A stretch of DNA of 64,000 nucleotides from Sphingobium sp. YR768 (GTDB taxonomy: Bacteria > Pseudomonadota > Alphaproteobacteria > Sphingomonadales > Sphingomonadaceae). Shown one piece after another: positions 35,746-44,376 of the stretch (within the stretch, counting starts at the first letter, position 1; each line of letters opens with the position of its first letter). The notes under the pieces were generated by a model. The model searched no databases, was not told the origin of the DNA, and saw nothing but the letters and a program-made list of their open reading frames with translations. The DNA lies in assembly GCF_900111125.1 (NCBI RefSeq), contig NZ_FOGE01000004.1, positions 1 through 64,000 of the forward strand, given 5' to 3'. The translations under genes and the position numbers were made by a program.

Positions 35746-36860
35746 CGATGAAGACCCACCTGTCCGCCGCGCTGCTGGCGATCGCCCTGACCGGCTGTTC
35801 GGGCGGGTCGACCGGCGATGAAAACGCCAAGGAAGCTGCCTCCCCCGCCCGAGCGGTCTCGGTGGCCGCGATCGAGATGCGTCCCCTGGGAGGCACGCTC
35901 GCCGCATCGGGTCTGCTCATCCCCTTCGAGGAAGCGGCGATCGGGTCGGAGCTGACGGGCTTTCGCATCTCCGCCGTCCTGGTCGATGAAGGCACGGTCG
36001 TTCGCGCCGGCCAGCCCCTGGCCCGCCTCGATCCTACCCTGCTTGAAGCGCGGATCGCACAGGCCCGCGCAGGGCTGGCCCAGGCGAAGGCTCAGGCCAG
36101 TCAGGCGGAGCAGGAAGCCGAGCGCGTGGCGGGTCTCGATGGCACCGGCGTTTTGTCCGACGAGCAGATCATGAGCCGCCGGACCCAGGCCGACAGCGCG
36201 AAAGCCGCCGCTGCTGCCGCGAACGCCCAGCTCAATGACCTTCTGACCCAGCGCGCCCAGATGGTGATCCGCGCGCCGTTCGCCGGCGTGGTGCTGGAGC
36301 GAACCGCGAGGCCCGGCGCGGTTGCCAGCGGAGGCGGCGATCCCCTGTTCCGGATCGCCCGCGACCGCCGCATCGAACTCGATGCCGAGATCCCCGAAGA
36401 CGCACTGTCGGCGATCGGCCCCGGAACCGCCGTGCGGGTCAGTCTTCCTTCCGGCCTCCAGCTTGACGGCACCGTCCGTCTGGTGTCGCCGCGCGTCGAT
36501 CCCCGCACCAAGCTCGGCCGCGCCCGGATCAGCCTGCCCGTCAATCCGCAGGTGCGCAGCGGCGGCTTTGCCCGCGCCGAATTCCAGCGCGTGCCGCGCA
36601 TGGCCGCCGCCGTTTCGGAAAGCGCAATCCAGTTCGATGCCAGCGGCGCCACGATCATGGTGGTCGGCGCCGACAAGCGTGTGCGCGCACAGACGGTCCG
36701 CACCGGCGTCAGGGAAGCCGGGTGGGTCGAATTGATCGACGGCCCGCCGGCGGGCACCCGCGTCGCGCTGGGGGGCGGCGCCTTCCTGCTCGACGGTGAT
36801 GTCGTCGAAGCGGTCAAGCCCGCCGCAGGACCCGCGCCTGCCTCACCCGTGAAGGGCTGA
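35742..36860 (+). CDS. RND efflux periplasmic adaptor lipoprotein
   Basis: A 372-residue membrane-fusion protein with a lipobox (ALTGC), the lipoyl half ELTGFRISAVLVDEGTVVRAGQPLARLD, a helical hairpin (about 95-180), the second lipoyl half IRAPFAGVVLERTARPGAVASGG and the beta-barrel and membrane-proximal parts ending in AGTRVALGGGAFLLDGD. It couples the RND pump to the outer-membrane factor. It overlaps the preceding gene and is six bases from the pump gene. Confidence 0.92.
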   Translation: MTMKTHLSAALLAIALTGCSGGSTGDENAKEAASPARAVSVAAIEMRPLGGTLAASGLLIPFEEAAIGSELTGFRISAVLVDEGTVVRAGQPLARLDPTLLEARIAQARAGLAQAKAQASQAEQEAERVAGLDGTGVLSDEQIMSRRTQADSAKAAAAAANAQLNDLLTQRAQMVIRAPFAGVVLERTARPGAVASGGGDPLFRIARDRRIELDAEIPEDALSAIGPGTAVRVSLPSGLQLDGTVRLVSPRVDPRTKLGRARISLPVNPQVRSGGFARAEFQRVPRMAAAVSESAIQFDASGATIMVVGADKRVRAQTVRTGVREAGWVELIDGPPAGTRVALGGGAFLLDGDVVEAVKPAAGPAPASPVKG

Positions 36861-36866
36861 CGCGCG

Positions 36867-39800
36867 ATGCGCATATCCGCCTGGGCGATCCGCAACCCGA
36901 TTCCGGTCAGTATCCTCTTCATTCTGCTGATGCTCGCCGGGGTCGGCGGCTATCTCACCTTGCCGGTCAAGCTGGTGCCGGACGTGTCCTTCCCCAGCGT
37001 CGAGGTGTCGGTGACGCTCAACGGCGCCGCGCCGAGTGAAGTGGAGACGCAGATCACGCGCGAGGTCGAGGCCGCGGTCTCCAATATTCCGGGCGTCGAT
37101 CATGTTCAATCCACCGTCACCCTTGGCCGGTCGAGCACGATCGTCAATTTCGACATCGGCGAAGATCCGCAGCGCGCGAGCGATGAAGTGCGCGCGGCGA
37201 TCGACCGTATCCGCGACGAACTGCCGCGCGAGGTGGAGGAGCCGGTGGTCTCGCGGCTTGAGTTCGAGAGCAAGCCGGTGGTCATCTATGCGGTGTCCTC
37301 GTCGCGCCTGTCCGATGTGGAACTGAGCTGGTTCGTCGACGATACGGTCGCCCGGCGCCTCGCGGCGCGAAAAGGTGTCGGCCAGGTCCAGCGCCTCGGC
37401 GGGGTCGACCGCGAGATCAACGTGACGCTCGATCCGGAGCGTCTTGAAGCCCGCGGCCTTACCGTGCCGGGGATCAACAATGCCCTGCGCAGCTTCAATG
37501 CCGATGTGCCGGGCGGCAGCACGGAGGTCGGCGGGCGCACGCAGACCGTGCGCGTGCTTGGCGCGGCCGATACGGTCGACAAGCTGCGCGATACGATCAT
37601 CCCGACGGGCGACGGGCGCCAGATACGCCTTGGCGATATCGCCAGCGTCACCAGCGGCCCGGCGCAGCGCACGCATCTTGCCCAGCTCGAAAACCGCTCG
37701 GTCGTCGCCTTCCAGGTGATGAAGACCCGCGCCGCGTCCGACGTGGCGGTCGAGGACGAGATGACCGAGGCGATCGCGCAGCTCCAGGCCGAGCATGGCG
37801 ATGTTCAGTTCCGCAAGCTCATATCGGGCGCGGACAATACGCGCGAAAGTTTCAACGCCACCGTCATGGTCCTGCTCGAAGGCATGCTGCTCGCCGCGCT
37901 GGTGGTGTTCGCCTTCCTGCGCGAGTGGCGCAGCACGGTCATTGCTGCGATCGCCATGCCGATCGCGCTGATCCCGACCTTTGCCGCGATGGCGGTGCTC
38001 GGGTTCAGCCTCAACATCATCACCCTGCTGGCGCTGACGCTGGTGATTGGCGTGCTGGTCGACGACGCGATCGTCGAGATCGAGAATATCGAGAAGCGTA
38101 TCGAGGCCGGGGAAACACCCTATCAGGCTTCACTCATCGGCGCCGACGCGATCGGGCTCGCCGTCATATCGACGACCATGGCGATCGTCGTCGTGTTCGT
38201 GCCCGTCTCGCTGATGCCCGGCATGGCTGGCCGGTTTTTCCGCGAGTTCGGTCTGACGGTCGCGATCGCGGTGCTGTCGTCGCTGCTGGTCGCGCGGCTG
38301 CTCACGCCGCTCATGGCCGCCTACTTCCTCAAGCCCTCCGCCCACCCCAAGCCGCGCAAGCCCTTTAACGGCCCCTACCGCCGAACCGTCGAATGGGCGC
38401 TTGCTCATCGCTGGCGCTCTCTGGCCGGCGCGGGCCTGTTGTTCATCGCCTCGCTGTGGCTGGCAACGACCCTCCCGACCGGGTTCACGCCGGAGAGCAA
38501 CGACGGCATCGTCGATATCCAGGTCGAGGGGCCGCCCGGCGTCACGCTGGAGGAGATGCGCCGGGCCACGACCCTGCTCACCGACAGGCTGCACGAACAG
38601 GCCGATGTCGATCTCGTCTTCAGCTCGATCGGCAGCGGCGGAAGCGTCGGCACGGGCACCGTCACCATCCTCCTCAAGAAAGACCGCGACCGGACCACGC
38701 AGGCGTTTCAGGCGGCGATCCGGCCTGTCCTCCTCACCATCCCCGATGTGCGCCTGAGCTATGGCGAAGGCGGCGGCAGCGGGTCCAACGTCCAGGTCAT
38801 TCTTGCTGGCGAGAATGGCGATGCCCTCGCGAAAGCCGCGCTGGCGCTCGAACGCCAGATGCGCGGCGTGCCGGAAATGGCCAATGTCCACCAGCTCGCC
38901 CCGCGCCCTGCCGCCGAACTGGTCATCCGCCCGAAGCCCGATGAAGCGGCGCGGCTTGGCGTAACGTCCGAGGCGCTGGCCGGGATTATCCGCGTCGCCA
39001 CCATGGGCGATATCGACGCCAATACCGCCCGGTTCAACGATGGCGAGCAGCGTCTTCCGATCCGGGTCAGGCTCCCTGACAGCGCGCGCGCCGATCTCGA
39101 GACCATCGGCAATCTGCGCGTGCCTCTGGCCAACGGAGAATCCGTGCCGCTTTCGGCCGTGGCGTCTCTCAGCTTCGAGCCGGGTGTAACCCGCATCGAG
39201 CGGTTCGACCGCGAGCGCCGGGTGACGGTTCAGGCCGAACTGAACGGCGTATCGATCGGGCAGGCACTGGCGAAGATCGACGCCTTGCCGATCATCCAGC
39301 AACTGCCCGATGGTGTGACCCGGCCCGCTTTCGGTCAGTCCGCCGATATGGCTGAACTGTTCGGCGGGTTCATAGGCGCAATGATCGCCGGCGTCGCGCT
39401 GATCTTCGCGGTGCTGGTGCTGCTGTTCCGCAGCTTCTTCAAGCCGATCACCATCCTTGTCGCCCTGCCGCTGTCCTTGATCGGGGCCTTTGCCGGTCTC
39501 GTCCTTGGCGGCGCCGCGCTTAACCTGCCGGCGCTGATCGGATTGCTGATGCTCATGGGGCTCGCCGCGAAAAACTCGATCCTGCTCGTTGAGCACGCGA
39601 TCGAATCCGAACGTGCGGGCGTGAGCCAGCATGATGCATTGATCGAAGCTTGTCGCGAACGCGCGCGGCCTATCGTCATGACGACGTTCGCGATGGCCGC
39701 CGGCATGGTCCCGACCGTGTTGGGGCTTGGCGAAGGTTCCGAGTTCCGTGTGCCGATGGCGCTTGCGGTGATCGGCGGGCTGATCTCGTCGACGGCGCTG

Positions 39801-39914
39801 TCGCTGGTTCTGGTTCCCGTGGTCTATGAAATCATCGACGATCTCGAGATGCGTGTTCGACCACGATTGGCCCGCTTCATCACAGCGCCTGAAACGAAAA
39901 ATACTGCCTCATGA
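36867..39914 (+). CDS. RND-family efflux pump (AcrB/HAE1-like)
   Basis: A 1015-residue inner-membrane proton antiporter. It has AWAIRNPIPVSILFILLMLAGVGGYLTLPVKLVPDVSFP at the N-terminus, the two large periplasmic loops, twelve membrane helices and the proton-relay Asp pair in VIGVLVDDAIVEIENIEKRIE. It is slightly shorter than AcrB-type pumps (about 1040). The substrate range is not predictable; HAE1-type drug and solvent pumps are closest in style. Its stop codon lies in the centre of a terminator hairpin. It is the last gene of the outer-membrane factor, adaptor, pump set. Confidence 0.93.
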   Translation: MRISAWAIRNPIPVSILFILLMLAGVGGYLTLPVKLVPDVSFPSVEVSVTLNGAAPSEVETQITREVEAAVSNIPGVDHVQSTVTLGRSSTIVNFDIGEDPQRASDEVRAAIDRIRDELPREVEEPVVSRLEFESKPVVIYAVSSSRLSDVELSWFVDDTVARRLAARKGVGQVQRLGGVDREINVTLDPERLEARGLTVPGINNALRSFNADVPGGSTEVGGRTQTVRVLGAADTVDKLRDTIIPTGDGRQIRLGDIASVTSGPAQRTHLAQLENRSVVAFQVMKTRAASDVAVEDEMTEAIAQLQAEHGDVQFRKLISGADNTRESFNATVMVLLEGMLLAALVVFAFLREWRSTVIAAIAMPIALIPTFAAMAVLGFSLNIITLLALTLVIGVLVDDAIVEIENIEKRIEAGETPYQASLIGADAIGLAVISTTMAIVVVFVPVSLMPGMAGRFFREFGLTVAIAVLSSLLVARLLTPLMAAYFLKPSAHPKPRKPFNGPYRRTVEWALAHRWRSLAGAGLLFIASLWLATTLPTGFTPESNDGIVDIQVEGPPGVTLEEMRRATTLLTDRLHEQADVDLVFSSIGSGGSVGTGTVTILLKKDRDRTTQAFQAAIRPVLLTIPDVRLSYGEGGGSGSNVQVILAGENGDALAKAALALERQMRGVPEMANVHQLAPRPAAELVIRPKPDEAARLGVTSEALAGIIRVATMGDIDANTARFNDGEQRLPIRVRLPDSARADLETIGNLRVPLANGESVPLSAVASLSFEPGVTRIERFDRERRVTVQAELNGVSIGQALAKIDALPIIQQLPDGVTRPAFGQSADMAELFGGFIGAMIAGVALIFAVLVLLFRSFFKPITILVALPLSLIGAFAGLVLGGAALNLPALIGLLMLMGLAAKNSILLVEHAIESERAGVSQHDALIEACRERARPIVMTTFAMAAGMVPTVLGLGEGSEFRVPMALAVIGGLISSTALSLVLVPVVYEIIDDLEMRVRPRLARFITAPETKNTAS

Positions 39915-39930
39915 GGCAGTATTTATTGGT
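39899..39930 (+). terminator. Terminator hairpin containing the RND pump stop codon
   Basis: The 22 bases at 39901-39922 form a perfect palindrome (ATACTGCCTCA with TGAGGCAGTAT), extended by AA and TT, and are followed by TTTATT. The TGA stop codon of the pump is in the middle of the palindrome. Confidence 0.6.
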
Positions 39931-39974
39931 GAGCACAGGTAGTCGGTCAAATTCCATGACAGTAGTACCCTTAA

Positions 39975-40922
39975 ATGATTGAGTTGCGCCAGCTCCGCTA
40001 TTTGATAGCAGCGTCCGAAGCTGGGAGCTTTAGTCGAGCCGCACGCAATCTCAATATAAAGCAGGCAACGCTCAGCAGGCATGTCCTCGATGTTGAGAAG
40101 CGGCTTGGCATAACCCTATTCGACCGCAAGACGCGCGGCGCGACGCTCACCAAGGATGGCGAGACCTATCTCCGCACCGCGCAGCGAATCGTGGGCGAGT
40201 GGGACGAATTAAACGCCTGGGTCCGCTCTACGCGCAATGGCGAGGCTGGCAGGTTGGCGGTGGGCTTTTACACGTCCTTTTCGGCAGGCAACCTGCGTGC
40301 CACCTTGAGCGAGTTTGGCGAACGCCATCCCAAGGTGAAGCTATGCGGGTTCGAGCGCGACCGCAAAATACTGCTGACGGGGATTGAAAACGGACTGCTC
40401 GACATCGCGATCATGATCGGCGAGGCGTCGTATCGGGGCCTGATGAGGCGCCCGTTCTGGAGCGAGCGCATCCTGGTGGCGATACCGGAAGCGCACGTGC
40501 TTGCGACGCGCGAACGCATCCACTGGCCCGACCTGACCGGCGAGCGGTTCTTGCTCACCGAGCAAGATCCAGGTCCCGAGACGCGCAACATGCTCTTGGG
40601 CAAGCTCGGGATGCCGGGCTACTCGCCGGAGATCGTCATGGATGACATCCGGCGGGATACCGTGCTGAGCGTCATCGCGCTCGGCGGGCACATTTCGGTC
40701 GTCGCGGAGTCGGCGCTCGGCATCCACGTCCCCGGCGTGGTCTTCCGCGAGGTCCACGACACCAACGGGCACACGCGGATCGGCTTCTCGGGCTACTGGC
40801 GCGAGGACAATAAAAATCCGGTGCTGCGCCGTTTTCTTGAGTTCGTCACCGCTCGCTATTCGATGCCGTCCGTGCCTGGGCCGCAACCACCGTTTCAGCA
40901 ACCGGGAAAGGAGCCGTCATGA
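39975..40922 (+). CDS. LysR-family regulator of the transfer region
   Basis: A 315-residue protein with the LysR winged helix-turn-helix (LRQLRYLIAASEAGSFSRAARNLNIKQATLSRHVLDVEKRLGITLFDRKTRGATLT) and an effector-binding domain. LysR genes of this kind commonly lie beside trbI at the end of Trb-type transfer operons in alpha- and gammaproteobacterial ICEs. It overlaps the next small gene by ATGA and faces the convergent trb operon. Control of transfer or of neighbouring cargo is plausible but not shown by the sequence. Confidence 0.88.
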   Translation: MIELRQLRYLIAASEAGSFSRAARNLNIKQATLSRHVLDVEKRLGITLFDRKTRGATLTKDGETYLRTAQRIVGEWDELNAWVRSTRNGEAGRLAVGFYTSFSAGNLRATLSEFGERHPKVKLCGFERDRKILLTGIENGLLDIAIMIGEASYRGLMRRPFWSERILVAIPEAHVLATRERIHWPDLTGERFLLTEQDPGPETRNMLLGKLGMPGYSPEIVMDDIRRDTVLSVIALGGHISVVAESALGIHVPGVVFREVHDTNGHTRIGFSGYWREDNKNPVLRRFLEFVTARYSMPSVPGPQPPFQQPGKEPS

Positions 40923-41227
40923 TGCAAGGAAAAACACTCATAATCGTGCTGGTCACGCTCATTATAGGGTTCGGCGCCGGCTTCGTGCTGCGGCCGGTGA
41001 TCGTGCCCGTCGAACGGACAGCGACCGTCGTCGGCCCGTCTGCCGCCTCCCCGACGCCGGCCGAGCCGCGCGGAACGCAATACTTCGCGGCACATATCGA
41101 TGAAGCTCGGCAGGTCGTGCAGCAATGCGCGGAGGGTTCGGCGCGGGGCGACGAATGCACCAACGCCGAGCAGGCGGTGATCGAGGCGGAAGGCCGCGAG
41201 CGTTTCAAGAAGTTCATGGGCAACTGA
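40919..41227 (+). CDS. Small membrane-anchored protein, TrbK-like
   Basis: A 102-residue protein with one N-terminal membrane helix (TLIIVLVTLIIGFGAGFVLRPVIVPV) and a periplasmic tail with two cysteines (QQCAEGSARGDECTNAEQ) ending EAEGRERFKKFMGN. The tail pattern (Cys, short gap, Cys, then ERF) recalls the TrbK-alt protein at 45753, a putative entry-exclusion factor. The last 14 residues are almost identical to the end of TrbJ at 46055, at DNA level too. It is translationally coupled to the LysR gene. An entry-exclusion or channel-associated role is a guess. Confidence 0.6.
   Translation: MMQGKTLIIVLVTLIIGFGAGFVLRPVIVPVERTATVVGPSAASPTPAEPRGTQYFAAHIDEARQVVQQCAEGSARGDECTNAEQAVIEAEGRERFKKFMGN
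41183..41227 (+). repeat. Inverted copy of the trbJ 3' end
   Basis: These 45 bases, coding EAEGRERFKKFMGN and the stop, match the reverse strand of 46055-46099 (end of trbJ) at about 36 of 45 positions, counted by eye. The two copies are in opposite orientation, 4.8 kb apart. Confidence 0.6.
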
Positions 41228-41244
41228 CAGCAGGCGGCGCGCGC

Positions 41245-41466
41245 TCACTTCCTCTGCGTGAGCCAGCGGCGAAAACCCCGGTCCGTCGCCATGAGCTGAG
41301 TGGCCATCGGCACGAGCAGTTTCTCGGGCGGCATAGGCGAACCGCCCGTCTCGGCCGCGTGCGCCTCCGCATAGGAGTTCAGTTCGCGATACACCGCAGC
41401 GGGAATGTCCACGGTCGCCTTGATCGGCTTCTCGTCGGGAAGCGGCCCCAGCTTTAACTTGGTCAT
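41245..41466 (-). CDS. DUF2274 protein, last gene of the trb operon
   Basis: A 73-residue protein (TKLKLGPLPDEKPIKATVDIPAAVYRELNSYAEAHA) of the DUF2274 type, resembling a short ribbon-helix-helix DNA-binding protein. DUF2274 genes regularly follow trbI in ICE transfer operons. Its start overlaps the trbI stop codon. It may regulate the transfer genes; no direct evidence is seen. Confidence 0.75.
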   Translation of the reverse strand: MTKLKLGPLPDEKPIKATVDIPAAVYRELNSYAEAHAAETGGSPMPPEKLLVPMATQLMATDRGFRRWLTQRK

Positions 41467-42677
41467 CGTGTCACTCCGGTCGGCTCCAATATGAGGTCGC
41501 GGGTCAGAACGACCCGCAACGGGTGGCCCGGCCGAATCGTGAGCGTCGGCTGCACATTCAATTGCCGCCGCACGATCTGCTGGCCGGTCTGGTTGATGGT
41601 GTCCTGCGACCCGCGCCGCAGCGCGCGGGTCAGATCGTCCTCGCTGTCGGCGCCCAGCTCGGTCCCGACCCCCAGCAACGTCGAGACGGCGGCGGCTTTG
41701 AGCAGATTGCCCCAATGCTGGTTCACGCGGTCCTGTAGGCCCGCAAAGCCGGCCGCGTCGGCGCCGGGCTGGCGCTCGAGAACGATCGAGCGGCCGTCCG
41801 GCAATATCAGCCGATCCCACGCGAGCAGCACGCGGGTCTGTCCGGCGGCGACCTCGCTGTCATATTCGCCGATCAGTCGCGCGCCTTGCGGGATGAGCAG
41901 GATGCGCCCGGTCGGGCTGTCATAGACATTGGCCGTCACCTGGGCGGTGATCTGGCCGGGCAGGTCCGAGCGGATGCCGGTGATAAGCGCCGCGGGCACG
42001 ATGCTTCCCGCCTGCACGATATTGGGCGATGCGGGGGTTACGAGCCGCTCGACGCTGACCGTGCGCTGATTGGACGCCTGCGCCATGAACGCGCGCTTCG
42101 CGGCCTGGTCGCCCTGCGCGGTCTCGTCCACGGGCGGGGCTACGGTCGGGGCCGCCACAAGGCTCGGTGGGGTCGCAGCGGATGGCATGGCGCCCGCACC
42201 GCCGCCGCCAAGAAAGACGCCGGCCGTGCGGGCGGCGTCGCGTTCCTGTTGCGCCCGTTGCCGGGCGGCTTCCTCCGCCTGCGCGCGGGGATCGGGTTGC
42301 CCGCCGATCGGCGGCACGGGCACATTCTCGCCCTGCTGCTGCGCCGCGACGATCGGGCCGCCGAGGTCGCCGGGGAGCTTCGGGCCGAGCTTCGGGGCCT
42401 GGCCATAGTCCTTCGGTCCCGAGGTGATGGTCTCGGATGTGGCGCGGCTGTCGGTGCTGTAGAGTTCCTTCGCTTCCTTCTCACCAGCGGGCTTCAAGGC
42501 GTAGATCAGCGAGCCGCCGATGCCGATCCCTGCGGCGAGACCCACGACAGCGAGCGCCTTGCGCGAGAGGCGCATGACGCGCGGCGGATCACCCCGAAGC
42601 TGGAAGGCTTGAGGATCGGATCGCGGCGCCTGCGGTGCGGGCGCTTCGGCGGCAGGGGTGTCGGCCGGATCGTTCAT
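41463..42677 (-). CDS. trbI: Conjugal transfer protein TrbI (VirB10-like)
   Basis: A 404-residue core-complex protein that spans from inner to outer membrane. It has a short cytoplasmic part, one membrane helix (ALAVVGLAAGIGIGGSLIYAL, about 48-68), a Pro/Gln-rich periplasmic linker and the VirB10 beta-barrel with QGARLIGEYDSEVAAGQTRVLLAWDRLILPDGRSI, ending at a predicted outer-membrane channel. Overlaps with trbG and DUF2274 show one operon. Confidence 0.95.
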   Translation of the reverse strand: MNDPADTPAAEAPAPQAPRSDPQAFQLRGDPPRVMRLSRKALAVVGLAAGIGIGGSLIYALKPAGEKEAKELYSTDSRATSETITSGPKDYGQAPKLGPKLPGDLGGPIVAAQQQGENVPVPPIGGQPDPRAQAEEAARQRAQQERDAARTAGVFLGGGGAGAMPSAATPPSLVAAPTVAPPVDETAQGDQAAKRAFMAQASNQRTVSVERLVTPASPNIVQAGSIVPAALITGIRSDLPGQITAQVTANVYDSPTGRILLIPQGARLIGEYDSEVAAGQTRVLLAWDRLILPDGRSIVLERQPGADAAGFAGLQDRVNQHWGNLLKAAAVSTLLGVGTELGADSEDDLTRALRRGSQDTINQTGQQIVRRQLNVQPTLTIRPGHPLRVVLTRDLILEPTGVTR

Positions 42678-43690
42678 GGCCGCCCCCGCCGTCCGTCCTC
42701 GCGCACGATACGAACGCGCTGCTCGCTGCGCTTGTCGCCCAAGCGCAGCTCGGCGGTGGCGAACAGACGATCGACCACCATGTAGCGGCCCTGCACGCGG
42801 TAGTTGACCAGTTCGGCATCGCCGGCCGCGCCGGTCACGAACAGCGGCGGCATCTCGCCCTGCGCGATCCCGGCTGGAAACTCGATGAACACCTGCGCGG
42901 TATCGTCGAAGGCGCGAACGGGCTTCCACGGCACGCGGTCGCCCACGATCCGGTAGCGGAAATTGAGCGCGGTCACGTCCACGCCGCTCGCGACCGGCGT
43001 GGCGGATGCGGCAGCGGCATTGCGGCCTGCCAGGGCGATCAGCGCGTCCTGCGGATAGGTCCAGCTTACCGACGCCATGTAGGTCGAAGCCGTCGCACGC
43101 AGCTCCAGGTGATAGGTGCGACGGTCGGTGTTGATGACGATGTTCGTGGAAATGTCGGGCCGCGTGGGCTTCGCGAGGATATGCACGCGCGCCGTGGGGC
43201 CGCTGCCGCTCACCGTGTCGCCGATGATCCAGCGCACGGTATCGCCCGCCGCGACCGGCCCTGGCCCCACGAGCTGCTCGCCTTCCTGAAGCGCGATGTC
43301 CGTTACCTGGCCGGGCGCGGTATAGACCTGATAGAGCGCGCCATCGGTCCAGGGGTATTGCTGGATCGCATTGAGGAAGCCGTCGCGCGCCGGCTGCACG
43401 CGGGCGGCGGCGTTGGCCGCGCCGACGCGGCGGCGGGGATCGCCGGATTCCGGTAGCGATGCACTGGGGCCGAGCGGCTTCAACTGACCGGGAAGCGGCA
43501 GCGGCTGGGGGATCGTCACCACCTCGACAGCGCGCGGCGGTTCGGGCGCGGGTGTCGCCGCGATCTCGCGCGGCGGATCGTCATAGGTAATGGCGGGCGG
43601 CTTCGCCGACGTGGTGGCGCAGCCGGCCAAGGCGGAAGCGGAAACGAGCAGCGCAGCCGAGGCGGCGCGGCGAAGCGGACTTGCGGTCAT
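42674..43690 (-). CDS. trbG: Conjugal transfer protein TrbG (VirB9-like)
   Basis: A 338-residue periplasmic/outer-membrane core protein with a lipoprotein-type signal (LVSASALAGC). The VirB9 C-terminal domain has the typical LNFRYRIVGD, VPWKPVRAFDDTAQVFIEFP and GRYMVVDRLFATAELRLGD segments. It forms the outer ring of the secretion channel with TrbI. It overlaps trbF and trbI by four bases each. Confidence 0.95.
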   Translation of the reverse strand: MTASPLRRAASAALLVSASALAGCATTSAKPPAITYDDPPREIAATPAPEPPRAVEVVTIPQPLPLPGQLKPLGPSASLPESGDPRRRVGAANAAARVQPARDGFLNAIQQYPWTDGALYQVYTAPGQVTDIALQEGEQLVGPGPVAAGDTVRWIIGDTVSGSGPTARVHILAKPTRPDISTNIVINTDRRTYHLELRATASTYMASVSWTYPQDALIALAGRNAAAASATPVASGVDVTALNFRYRIVGDRVPWKPVRAFDDTAQVFIEFPAGIAQGEMPPLFVTGAAGDAELVNYRVQGRYMVVDRLFATAELRLGDKRSEQRVRIVREDGRRGRP

Positions 43691-44370
43691 TGCGACAGCT
43701 CCTTCGACCAGTTGAGGGCGTTGACGAACACGCCGAGCGGGTTCTTGCGCAGCGCGTCGGGCGTGCGCGGCGGCTGCACGACGATGGTGAGGATCGCCGA
43801 CCAGCGTTCGGTGGCGGCAAGGCTGCCGTCCTGATAGCGGCGCTCGGTCCAGGCGACGCGGAAGCTGTCGGGCGAGGCCCGGATCACGCTCGACACCTCC
43901 ACCGCGACCTGCACCTTGCCGACCTGGGCGAAGGGGTCGTTGGCGCGGGCATAATCGTTGAGCGCCATCGCGCCGCGATCAGTGGTGAACTCGTATGCGC
44001 GCAGCCAGTTCTGGCGCACGATGATCGGATCGGCGGGAATGGCCCGAACCTGCTCGATGAACCGCGCGAGATGAAACGCGATCTGCGGGTCGGTCGGGCG
44101 GTAGCCGGCTTCGGCCGGCGCGACGGCCTGCGCCTCGCCGAGCCGGTCGACCTGCACCACCCAGGGGACGATATGGCCGCGTGCCGATTGCCAGACGAGG
44201 CCGGCCGTGAGCCCGCCCGACAAGGCGAGCGCGCCGAAGAAGGCGAGGCGCCAGTTCTTCGCCTGCACACGGGCCGAGCCGATGCGGTCGTCCCACGCCT
44301 GCGCGGCGCGCTGATAGGGCGTGGTGGCCTCGGGGGTCTGGCTATAGCGGATGGTGGGACGTCGAAACAT
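43687..44370 (-). CDS. trbF: Conjugal transfer protein TrbF (VirB8-like)
   Basis: A 227-residue bitopic inner-membrane protein with one membrane helix (LAFFGALALSGGLTAGLVW, about 42-60) and a VirB8 NTF2-like periplasmic domain (FHLARFIEQVRAIPADPIIVRQNWLRAYEF, WTERRYQDG, RWSAILTIVVQPPRTPDALRKNPLGVFV). It nucleates assembly of the secretion core and lies between trbL and trbG. Confidence 0.95.
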   Translation of the reverse strand: MFRRPTIRYSQTPEATTPYQRAAQAWDDRIGSARVQAKNWRLAFFGALALSGGLTAGLVWQSARGHIVPWVVQVDRLGEAQAVAPAEAGYRPTDPQIAFHLARFIEQVRAIPADPIIVRQNWLRAYEFTTDRGAMALNDYARANDPFAQVGKVQVAVEVSSVIRASPDSFRVAWTERRYQDGSLAATERWSAILTIVVQPPRTPDALRKNPLGVFVNALNWSKELSQ

Positions 44371-44376
44371 TGGGGC

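Noticed and set aside
37286-37796. Minus-strand frames inside the RND pump gene
   Set aside because: They are shadows of a well-supported pump gene on the plus strand.
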